64,000 nt of DNA, taken from positions 1 through 64,000 of the forward strand of contig JAFWWB010000052.1 of NCBI GenBank assembly GCA_017518185.1, given 5' to 3'. The notes below the pieces were generated by a model that was given only the letters and a program-made list of their open reading frames with translations, was not told where the DNA came from and ran no database searches. The DNA is from Lachnospiraceae bacterium. GTDB lineage: Bacteria; Bacillota; Clostridia; Lachnospirales; Lachnospiraceae. The number at the start of each line of letters is the position of its first letter. The first letter of the stretch is position 1. The position numbers were made by a program, and so were the translations under genes. Below, in pieces: positions 33,496 through 40,991 of the stretch.

Positions 33496-34518
33496 TCACA
33501 CCTCCGCCGGGGCATCGGTGGTGGTAACAGCCCCCTTTGATATCAGTATGATCCCGCTCCTGTCCGGAAACTGGCTGCCCATGGACAAAAGAGCCGTGGA
33601 ATGCTTTTCCAGCCGCATACGGTACATGGAAAAAAGGGCTCTGTCCAGATCCTCAGGTTCCGATACCTTAAGAAGCTCAAAGCTCTTATCGTCGGGGTTA
33701 TAGATGGCAGCACGGAAGCTCTCCCTGTCTTTTATCAGCTTTTTGCCAAGGGCATAGAAGAGGGAGAGGTTGGCCTCTGCGGAACCATCCTCCAGCTCCG
33801 GGAGCAGGAGATAGTAAAGCTCTCTTGATCTTTCATATTCCTTGACCAGAATGTCATCGCTGCGGGCGCTCATCTTCCAGTGTATATCCTTCAGGCGGTC
33901 TCCGGGGCGGTATTCACGCAGTTCCCGTATATCACTGCCGGGCTCGCCCTCCGGTGAGGGTTCGCTGTCTTCATTTTCGCTGGCGGTCTTTGTGAGCCTG
34001 ATCCCGGGAAGTTCTGTATCCGCAGGCAGTACCGGGATCTCCAGATGGGCCCTGAAGCCTGTTTTTACGGTGTAGAGATGAAGATAGTCTGTGATAAAGA
34101 CTTCTTTTATGTCCATGGTAAAGAGCCCGGAAAGGGCGGTATATACGGGAATGGTGAATTCAAGCTTTCGCCTGGCCTCTGCCGGGAGCACAATGGTGTT
34201 ATCCCTGCCGTCCGGGTAAAAGAGGTTTTCGCAGGAGAACATAAGCTCCAGGTTAAGCATGGGAAGAAGGCCGGGATTGTTTACCTTCAGAAGGATATTT
34301 ATGTCTGAGGGCACGGTCACGGCATTTGACGGCGACAGGGCCTGCAGCTCTATCTTTTTCGCAGCGTGTATGGTAAGGGCAACAGAAAGGACAGGGAGCA
34401 GGAGCATAAGGAGAAAAAGAACGGCCAGAAGGCTCTGGCGGTAAAAGACCGTAGCCAGCAGGGCTATGAGAAGAGCCAGGCCATAGCTTATGATGTAGGG
34501 AATGTTTTTCTTTCTCAA
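33496..34518 (-). CDS. DUF58 membrane protein
   Basis: A 340-residue protein with two N-terminal TM helices (IISYGLALLIALLATVFY; LLAVLFLLMLLLPVLSVALT), a beta-rich extracytoplasmic or membrane-proximal part, and the DUF58 signature LREYRPGDRLKDIHWKMSAR. The start is TTG 34518, overlapping the MoxR stop (TTGA). The downstream transglutaminase gene begins one base after its stop codon. In this trio MoxR and DUF58 are thought to control a membrane transglutaminase; the biochemical role is not established. Confidence 0.93.
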   Translation of the reverse strand: MRKKNIPYIISYGLALLIALLATVFYRQSLLAVLFLLMLLLPVLSVALTIHAAKKIELQALSPSNAVTVPSDINILLKVNNPGLLPMLNLELMFSCENLFYPDGRDNTIVLPAEARRKLEFTIPVYTALSGLFTMDIKEVFITDYLHLYTVKTGFRAHLEIPVLPADTELPGIRLTKTASENEDSEPSPEGEPGSDIRELREYRPGDRLKDIHWKMSARSDDILVKEYERSRELYYLLLPELEDGSAEANLSLFYALGKKLIKDRESFRAAIYNPDDKSFELLKVSEPEDLDRALFSMYRMRLEKHSTALLSMGSQFPDRSGIILISKGAVTTTDAPAEV

Positions 34519-35447
34519 GGGTTCACCTTCGGAACGGGTACCTGCCTGATGACCATATCAAGAAGGGCGGCAGTATCCAGCCCCTGGGCTTTCGCACGGG
34601 CGTTAAGCCTTACCCTGTGGCCGGCCACGGCTCCGAAGACATCCTGTATATCCTCGGGTATCACGAAGTTACGGCCCTCGCAGAATGCTCTGGCCCTGGC
34701 CATGCGCATAAGGGCTATGGAACCGCGGGGGCTCAGGCCCAGGGCGAAATAACGGTCATCCCTTGTGGCTTCCGTAAGATTGACAACATATTCGAAGATG
34801 CATTCCTGCGCGGGAAGATCGTGGACTATGGCCTGTATCTCCTTAAGGCCGGCTGCATCCGTGACCCGGTTTACGGTATCCAGATCGATGGAGGAGTCGC
34901 CCTTAAGGACGGCTACGGCGTTATCGAAATCCGGATAGCCCATTGAAAGACAGATCATGAAACGGTCAAGCTGGGATTCCGGCAGCTTCTGGGTGCCGGA
35001 GGAACCGAAGGGGTTCTGGGTAGCCAGCACGAAGAAGGGGGAGGGAAGCTCTCTGGTCTCGCCTTCCACGGTGGCCCTTCTTTCCTCCATGACTTCCAGC
35101 AGCGCCGACTGGGTCTTGGGAGAAGTACGGTTTATCTCATCGGCAAGGAAGAGATTGGTATATATGGAACCCTCCTGAAAGCGGAACTCGCCGCTGCCCC
35201 TGTCGTAGAGCTTAAAGCCCAGAAGATCGGAGGGCATTACGTCGGGGGTGAACTGGACCCTGCGGTATCCCAGGGACAGGGCCCGGGAGAAGGCCAGGGC
35301 AAGGGTGGTCTTTCCCACGCCCGGGATGTCCTCCAGCAGCACATGGCCGCCGGCTATGACGGCGCAGAACATGAGAAGGATCACGTTATCCTTTCCGTGG
35401 ATGACTTTTTTGACTTCACGCAGTACGGAACCGGCGGTATCGTTCAT
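34515..35447 (-). CDS. MoxR family AAA+ ATPase (second copy)
   Basis: A 310-residue AAA+ ATPase with Walker A DIPGVGKTTLALAF, Walker B LFLADEINRTSPKTQ and sensor 1 VLATQNPFGSSGTQKLPESQ. The start at 35447 follows TAGGAG; an upstream in-frame ATG at 35489 lies in the promoter. It heads the MoxR-DUF58-transglutaminase operon on the - strand, distinct from the + strand MoxR operon. Confidence 0.94.
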   Translation of the reverse strand: MNDTAGSVLREVKKVIHGKDNVILLMFCAVIAGGHVLLEDIPGVGKTTLALAFSRALSLGYRRVQFTPDVMPSDLLGFKLYDRGSGEFRFQEGSIYTNLFLADEINRTSPKTQSALLEVMEERRATVEGETRELPSPFFVLATQNPFGSSGTQKLPESQLDRFMICLSMGYPDFDNAVAVLKGDSSIDLDTVNRVTDAAGLKEIQAIVHDLPAQECIFEYVVNLTEATRDDRYFALGLSPRGSIALMRMARARAFCEGRNFVIPEDIQDVFGAVAGHRVRLNARAKAQGLDTAALLDMVIRQVPVPKVNP

Positions 35448-35479
35448 TTTCTGACTCCTATTCTGATCATAATGATTCG

Positions 35480-35508
35480 ATTTTATCAATTAAAAAGGAA
35501 TATTTCAA
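35480..35508 (-). promoter_or_regulatory. Promoter of the - strand MoxR operon
   Basis: On the - strand, TTGAAA (35503-35508), a 17-bp spacer and TAAAAT (35480-35485), about 33 bp upstream of the MoxR start. It is back-to-back with the promoter at 35533-35561. Confidence 0.75.
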
Positions 35509-35532
35509 GGGGAGCCGGGAGACAAAACCTTT

Positions 35533-35561
35533 TTGACCAAAGGAAAGAAATGTGGTAATAT
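35533..35561 (+). promoter_or_regulatory. Promoter of the sensor/EAL-queH-argS genes
   Basis: TTGACC (35533-35538), a 17-bp spacer ending in TGTGG, and TAATAT (35556-35561). The start codon at 35610 lies about 42 bp beyond the expected transcription start. Confidence 0.8.
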
Positions 35562-35609
35562 AAAAATCTGTATGAGGGCTTGATCCGCAGACACCGGATG
35601 GGGGAATGG

Positions 35610-36161
35610 ATGAACAGAAAACGCGGGAAAAGAGGAAGTGTCTTCGGTATAGTGATGGCGGGAATGATCGCGCTTTTGCTGTGTATCGGCATCGGTATAG
35701 TGCTTGTATTGTCCCTGCAGGATAAATACAGGGATCAGCTGTCCCGGGAGTTCCATATGCAGCACATGGCCGCCGGGGAGGCGCTGGATTCCATACTGGA
35801 AGAGCGGGCTGCCGTGCTTAAGCAGACTGCCATGGATGCGGCAGAAAAAGGTCCGGCCGTTCTGGAAGAGGAAAGGCCGGTATCGGGTTTTCCCCATATT
35901 TTCCTCAGTTCCCACGATGCGCTGTTCCTTGACGGCAGCCTTATGGAATTCGGGGCCACGGGCAGCATATATGACGTGCTGGATAAGCTGGATTACGGGA
36001 ATGATGAACTGTACATAGGAACGGCACCACCGGCGGTAAAGCTGACACTGGGATATGACACCGTGTACTGTATAAGGCAGGAGACTGCCGAGGGAAAGGT
36101 CTTCGTATTTGCTCCGGCAGAGCTTGAGAATATCTTTTCGGGGGCGGCCTTCGGATACTAG
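35610..36161 (+). pseudogene. N-terminal part of an interrupted membrane sensor/EAL protein
   Basis: A 183-residue fragment: a basic start (MNRKRGKRG), a TM helix (FGIVMAGMIALLLCIGIGIV) and the first part of an extracellular sensor domain. GGGGGA precedes ATG 35610; an in-frame TTG at 35580 is less likely. The frame ends at an amber codon (36159-36161) but the same frame continues at once with RRVGECLLVSRVGAIISYSE, which reads as the second half of the sensor domain. I therefore treat 35610-37859 as one gene of about 749 residues broken by, or read through, a TAG. Confidence 0.78.
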
Positions 36162-36185
36162 AGGAGGGTCGGGGAATGCCTGCTG

Positions 36186-37859
36186 GTGTCCAGGGTCGGA
36201 GCCATCATTTCATACAGCGAGAGCTCCGTTGTAGTGGATCATAACAGTGAGAGCTTCCAGCTGGGACTCCTTGAATATTCCAACGGCGAGGAGAAGAGCA
36301 AGCGCGCCGTTCAGGATTATAACTACGATGTGGCAAAAGCCGGAAGCGGTTACGTGACGCTGGTGGGCAGGGACGGATACCGTATGCAGGTTTCCTACTG
36401 TCCTTTGAGGAGCGAGCACAATCTCTATTTTGTGAGCTGTTTCCGGTCCAATCTCACGGATTCCAGGCTGCAGCCCATGCTGTTTATGAGTGTTTCTGTC
36501 TGCATAGGCATAATACTTATAATGACCATCGTGCTCATCAGTATCTGGGCCGGGGCCAAGCAGACGAACCAGACCGTGGAGCGGCTGGCCTTTGAGGACG
36601 GGGTCACGGGCGGAAAGAACCTTAACTATTTCAGGGAATTTGCTCTCCAGACACTGATAGGCAACAGGGAGACTCCCTTTGTGATCTACCGTTTTGATAT
36701 ATCCAATTTCCACTATATAAACGAGTCCTACGGGCATATCAGGGCGGATAAGGTGCTGAAGTCCTGCATAGACAGCTTTAATGCCATCTTTACCGAAAAG
36801 GAACTGTGCGTGCGTATGGACGCTGACCAGTTCCTGGCCATCATGATAAACGACTCACTGGCGGATAAGCACTTCAGTGAGTACACCGCAGCCGTCAACG
36901 CGGACGCCAGGGGAAACAACATCAAATACCCCATACGCTTCAAATGCGGTATCTACCAGGTAAAGAAGCACGACCATGATGTGGATGTGATGATAGATCA
37001 CGCCAATGCCGCCAGGAAACAGGTCAGGGTGGAGTCCAAAGTCCTGAAGGCCACTTATTCCGAGAAGATGATCGATGACATGCGTAAGGTTGACAGGATG
37101 GAATCTCTTATGCAGAAGGCCCTGGCGGACAATGAGTTCAGGATCTTCCTCCAGCCAAGGTGGAACATGGGAGAGAACAGGGTCACAGGCGCCGAGGCTC
37201 TGGTACGCTGGCAGCGTCCGGACGGAACGGTGATGGATCCCGACAGCTTCCTGCCCGTATTTGCTAACAACGGCTTCATAGAGCAGCTGGATTATTATAT
37301 GCTGGAATCCGTATGCGTAAGGCTCAGGGAGATGATGGACGACGGCATAGATGTGCTGCCGGTTTCTGTCAACCAGTCAGGCCTCCTTCTTCACAGTCCG
37401 GACTATGTCGAGAATGTGGAGAAAATGCTCAAACAGTACAACATCCCCCCCAGCCTGATAGAGCTGGAGATCACCGAGGAGGTGTTCAGTACCGAAAGGG
37501 AAGATATGATAGCCATAACCGGCAGGCTCAAGCTCCTTGGCGTAAAGCTTGCAATGGATAATTTCGGCGCAGGCTTTTCATCCCTCAGGATACTCAGTGA
37601 TGCTCCCTTTGATGTTATCAAGATCGACAGGGATTTCTTCGGCAGGTGTCTTGAAAATGAAAAGGACCGCGCGGTGATAGAACACGTGGTGCAGCTGGTG
37701 AACGACCTTGGCATGGGCGTCGTCTGTATGGGCGTGGAGAATGCAAAACAGGTGGATTTCCTTCAGAGCATAGGCTGCAGGGATGTACAGGGCTTTTATT
37801 TCGGAAGACCCGTGTCTGAGCCGGATTTTATCGGGAAGTATTACAAGAATGCAGAATAA
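36186..37859 (+). pseudogene. C-terminal part: sensor, TM, degenerate GGDEF and EAL domains
   Basis: A 557-residue open frame from GTG 36186, continuous with the fragment above. The rest of the sensor (to about residue 95) is followed by a TM helix (LFMSVSVCIGIILIMTIVLI). A GGDEF-like domain has MDADQ in place of GGDEF and should not make c-di-GMP. The EAL domain (residues 310-555) keeps AEALVRW, ELEITEE and IKIDRDF but has DNFGAG for the usual DDFGTG, so phosphodiesterase activity is uncertain. GTG 36186 lacks a nearby ribosome site (an AGGAGGG at 36162-36168 is 17 bp away and better placed for an out-of-frame ATG), so separate translation looks poor. queH overlaps its end. Confidence 0.8.
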
Positions 37860-38502
37860 GCGGAATTACCAGAAAGAGCTGGAGAAACGGATCGCTTCCT
37901 TTACTGAGAGACCGTCGCTGCTCCTGCATAGCTGCTGCGCGCCCTGTTCAAGCTACTGTCTTGAGTATCTGGCGGAACATTTTGACATAACCGTGTTCTA
38001 CTACAATCCCAACATCACGGACAGGGAAGAGTATGCGCACCGCGTAAGCGAGCAGCAGAGGCTCATAAAAGAGCTTTCTGCGGAGTGCGGCAGGAATATA
38101 GCCTTTGCGGAAGGTAACTATGAGCCGGAGCTCTTTCTGGAAAAAGTGAAGGGACTGGAGAAGTGCCCTGAGGGCGGGGAACGCTGCCGCATCTGTTTTG
38201 AACTGAGGCTCAGGACAGCCGGAAGCTATGCCCTGGCGCACGGTTTTGATCTTTTCACCACTACGCTGACCATCTCACCCCTTAAGAATGCGGAACTATT
38301 AAACACTCTGGGGACGGAGATCGGCAGAGAGCTTGGCATAGAGTATCTCTGTTCTGATTTCAAGAAGAACAACGGATATAAACGTTCGGTGGAGCTGAGT
38401 GAAAAATACGGGCTCTACAGACAGGATTATTGCGGCTGTGCCTTCAGTAAGGCGGAAAGCCTCGAGAGACAGCGCAGCCGGAAGGAGGTAAAAGCAGGAT
38501 GA
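37849..38502 (+). CDS. queH: Epoxyqueuosine reductase QueH
   Basis: Reduces epoxyqueuosine to queuosine in tRNA modification, the non-B12 alternative to QueG. The 217-residue protein (DUF208) shows the conserved cysteines: LLHSCCAPCSSYC near residue 28, CPEGGERCRICFELRL mid-protein, and DYCGCAFS near the C-terminus, which bind an iron-sulfur cluster and metal. The family TTLTISPLKN segment is present. ATG 37849 overlaps the EAL gene end; a longer frame start at 37783 lies inside that gene. argS overlaps by 4 bp. Confidence 0.93.
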   Translation: MQNKRNYQKELEKRIASFTERPSLLLHSCCAPCSSYCLEYLAEHFDITVFYYNPNITDREEYAHRVSEQQRLIKELSAECGRNIAFAEGNYEPELFLEKVKGLEKCPEGGERCRICFELRLRTAGSYALAHGFDLFTTTLTISPLKNAELLNTLGTEIGRELGIEYLCSDFKKNNGYKRSVELSEKYGLYRQDYCGCAFSKAESLERQRSRKEVKAG

Positions 38503-40265
38503 AGAGTTTTCTTACCCTGATCGGGGAAGAGGTGGCCTCCGCTTTCGAGCGTGCAGGCTATGAGCGGGATCTGGGACGCGTGGGCGTGAGCAACAGACCG
38601 GATCTCTGTGAGTACCAGTGCAACGGTGCAATGGCCGGTGCAAAGCGCTATAAGAAGAATCCCATGGAGATAGCATCAGCCGTGGCTGAAGAGCTTAAGA
38701 GCTCCAAGGCATTTTCCATGGTGGAGGCGGCAGCACCGGGCTTTATCAATCTCAATGCGGATCCCGCATATATCCGGGATTACGCGGCCGGGATGCAGAA
38801 GTCGGAGCGTTTCGGCGTGGAGAAGCCGGAAAAGCCGGAGATGATAGTGATCGACTACGGCGGGCCCAATGTGGCAAAGCCGCTCCATGTGGGACACTTA
38901 AGGCCGGCGGTCATAGGCGAGAGCATAAAGCGCATAGCGCGTTACGCGGGACATACAGTCATAGGCGACGTGCATCTGGGTGACTGGGGCATGCCCATGG
39001 GCCAGATAATCACGGAGCTTCAGGTGAGAAAGCCGGATCTGGTGTACTTTGACGATACTTATGAGGGGGATTATCCTGAGGAGCCTCCCTTTGACATAAG
39101 CGAGCTGGAGGAGATCTATCCCCATGCCAGCGGCCGCTGCAAGACGGATGAGGAGTATAAAGCTAAGGCCCTGCAGGCCACAAAAGAGCTGCAGGCGGGC
39201 CGCAGGGGCTACAGGGCCCTGTGGCAGCATATACTGAAGGTCTCCGTAACGGATCTTAAGAGAAATTACAAAAGGCTGGATGTGGATTTCGACCTCTGGA
39301 TGGGAGAGTCCGACGTAGACGACCTCATACCCGCCATGGTGCAGGATATGAAGGACAAGGGACTGGCTCACATATCCGAGGGCGCCCTGGTGGTTGATGT
39401 TACCGAGGAGAGCGATAAGAAGGAGATACCTCCCTGCATGGTGCTCAAGTCCGACGGTGCGGCCAACTATGAGACCACGGATCTGGCGACCCTTGTGTGG
39501 AGGGAGAGAGAGTATAAGCCTGACAAGGTCCTCTACGTGGTGGATAAGAGGCAGGAGCTTCATTTTGTACAGGTCTTCCGCTGTGCAAGGAAGTGCGGCA
39601 TAGTCCGTGATGATACCGGACTGGAGTTCATAGGCTTCGGGACCATGAACGGCCCCGGAGGAAAGCCCTTCAAGACCAGGGACGGCGGCGTGCTCAGGCT
39701 TTCACAGCTTCTGGATGACATAGCGGAAAGCATGTATGAGAGGATAAAGGAAGCGGGCCGCGAGGACATGAGCGACGAGGAAGCAAAGGAGACCGCGGAG
39801 ATGACGGCGCTGGCGGCCCTTAAGTACGGCGACCTTTCAAACCAGGCTTCCAAGGATTACATATTCGATACGGAGCGCTTTACGGCTTCCGAGGGAGATA
39901 CAGGGCCCTATCTGCTTTATACCATGGCAAGGATACGCTCTATCCTCAGAAAGTATGAGGCTGAGGGCGGAAAGCAGGGAGAGCTGCCGGTGCCTGCCGA
40001 TAAGGCGCAGAAGGCCATCTACATGGATATGGCCGGCTTTGTGCAGATGATAGGAGAGGCATACGCGGAGCGGGCGCCCCACAGGGTGTGCGCATACCTG
40101 TACCAGCTCTCCAACGACCTGAACAGTTTTTATCACGAGACAAAGATACTCACTGAAGAGGATCAGGAAAAGCGCGCCGGATATATAGCGCTCATCGCGG
40201 CGGCTCTCAGGATCATGGAGGAGAGTATCGGGCTGCTGGGATTTAAGGCGCCCCTACGGATGTGA
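38499..40265 (+). CDS. argS: Arginyl-tRNA synthetase
   Basis: Charges tRNA-Arg. The 588-residue class I synthetase has an N-terminal Arg-S additional domain, the HIGH-type motif in VAKPLHVGHLRPAVIGES, GDVHLGDWG, and the KMSK-equivalent region GGKPFKTRDGGVLRLSQLL. The DALR anticodon-binding domain (residues 455-588) ends in GLLGFKAPLRM, close to the usual family ending in RM. ATG overlaps the queH stop. The structured repeat element begins directly after its stop. Confidence 0.97.
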   Translation: MKSFLTLIGEEVASAFERAGYERDLGRVGVSNRPDLCEYQCNGAMAGAKRYKKNPMEIASAVAEELKSSKAFSMVEAAAPGFINLNADPAYIRDYAAGMQKSERFGVEKPEKPEMIVIDYGGPNVAKPLHVGHLRPAVIGESIKRIARYAGHTVIGDVHLGDWGMPMGQIITELQVRKPDLVYFDDTYEGDYPEEPPFDISELEEIYPHASGRCKTDEEYKAKALQATKELQAGRRGYRALWQHILKVSVTDLKRNYKRLDVDFDLWMGESDVDDLIPAMVQDMKDKGLAHISEGALVVDVTEESDKKEIPPCMVLKSDGAANYETTDLATLVWREREYKPDKVLYVVDKRQELHFVQVFRCARKCGIVRDDTGLEFIGFGTMNGPGGKPFKTRDGGVLRLSQLLDDIAESMYERIKEAGREDMSDEEAKETAEMTALAALKYGDLSNQASKDYIFDTERFTASEGDTGPYLLYTMARIRSILRKYEAEGGKQGELPVPADKAQKAIYMDMAGFVQMIGEAYAERAPHRVCAYLYQLSNDLNSFYHETKILTEEDQEKRAGYIALIAAALRIMEESIGLLGFKAPLRM

Positions 40266-40610
40266 CCAGCGCAAAACGAATGAAAGCGACGCGAAGCGGC
40301 ATTTTCATTCGTTGCGCGGTCAACCCGGAAAGGATCCTGCGAAGCAGGATCGGAAGCTGCGAAGCAGCGTCTTTCCGGGTCTGCAACCAGCGCAAAACGA
40401 ATGAAAGCTGGCACCCCGAACGTACGCCGTCGCGGACACATGTATCCGCAACCGGACACGCTCCCGCTTGGATTTCGCACGTAACGGGCACTAAGCTCGC
40501 AATACGGTCGCCCGGCTAAAAAGAACGCCGGACTCCCTGCTTCGCTAAGTGCCGACGGCGAAATACAGTCCTTGTGCGGATCACATGATGTCCGCTACCG
40601 GCTGAGCGTT
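40265..40610. repeat. Structured non-coding repeat element downstream of argS
   Basis: A 386-bp gene-free interval with dense secondary structure. A 23-bp direct repeat (ACCAGCGCAAAACGAATGAA...) occurs at 40265-40287 and 40386-40408. The first copy also pairs with an inverted copy ending GTTGCGC near 40317. Between them ACCCGGAAAG (near 40323) pairs with CTTTCCGGGT (near 40380), enclosing two inner hairpins, GATCCTGC-GAA-GCAGGATC and GCTGC-GAA-GCAGC, a three-way junction. Further on, two similar hairpins GCGGA...TCCGC each followed by ACCGG lie near 40432 and 40576. No coding region is credible. Confidence 0.75.
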
Positions 40611-40651
40611 CGATAAGAGCAGAGTAAAGTAAATTAAGGAGGATATATACC

Positions 40652-40873
40652 ATGGAGAAGAAGACACCCCAGTATACTGGGAGCACAAGCGTTTTTCTGG
40701 AGTTCAATGACAGCCAGTACGAGCTGGACGCCGTTATGGAGAAGGCCAGGGCCGACTATGCGGCCAACAACAAAGGCCCCCTGAAGGATATAAAGCTCTA
40801 TGTCAAGCCTGAGGACGGCAAAGCCTATTACACGGCCAACGAAGGCAGTGTAAACGGCAGCGTGGAGCTGTGA
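40652..40873 (+). CDS. Small DUF6465-like protein
   Basis: A 73-residue protein preceded by AAGGAGG. The core, VFLEFNDSQYELDAVMEKAR then KDIKLYVKPEDGKAYYTANE, matches small Clostridia proteins I associate with DUF6465; function is unknown. It has no signal peptide or TM helix. It is the only small gene between the repeat element and the terminator at 40927-40964. Confidence 0.75.
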   Translation: MEKKTPQYTGSTSVFLEFNDSQYELDAVMEKARADYAANNKGPLKDIKLYVKPEDGKAYYTANEGSVNGSVEL

Positions 40874-40886
40874 CGGGCAGGGTATC

Positions 40887-40914
40887 TTAACCTGTTCAAC
40901 AAATATCATAATAT
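40887..40914 (+). promoter_or_regulatory. Possible promoter upstream of the surface-protein gene
   Basis: TTAACC (40887-40892), a 16-bp spacer and TAATAT (40909-40914). If used, its transcript would pass through the hairpin at 40927-40964 before reaching the surface-protein gene. Weak evidence. Confidence 0.35.
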
Positions 40915-40926
40915 CGTATATGTGCC

Positions 40927-40964
40927 CCGGAGTTTATATCTGATAGAATAAACTCCGGTTTTTT
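40927..40964 (+). terminator. Strong terminator hairpin just upstream of the surface-protein gene
   Basis: CCGGAGTTTAT (40927-40937) pairs perfectly with ATAAACTCCGG (40948-40958) and is followed by six T residues. Only 27 bp separate the T-run from the ATG at 40992, leaving no room for a normal promoter. It may terminate the small upstream gene or serve as an attenuator. Confidence 0.88.
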
Positions 40965-40991
40965 ATGTATTTTTTTAGGAGGTAAAAAAAT

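Noticed and set aside
36176..36246. Short ATG frame after AGGAGGG inside the interrupted sensor gene
   Set aside because: The ribosome site is well placed but the frame codes for only about 22 residues without any recognisable feature; the in-frame continuation of the sensor is more meaningful.
40265..40640. CRISPR array or insertion sequence in the structured intergenic element
   Set aside because: Repeats are not regularly spaced, there is no transposase or cas gene, and no terminal inverted repeats with target duplication were found.
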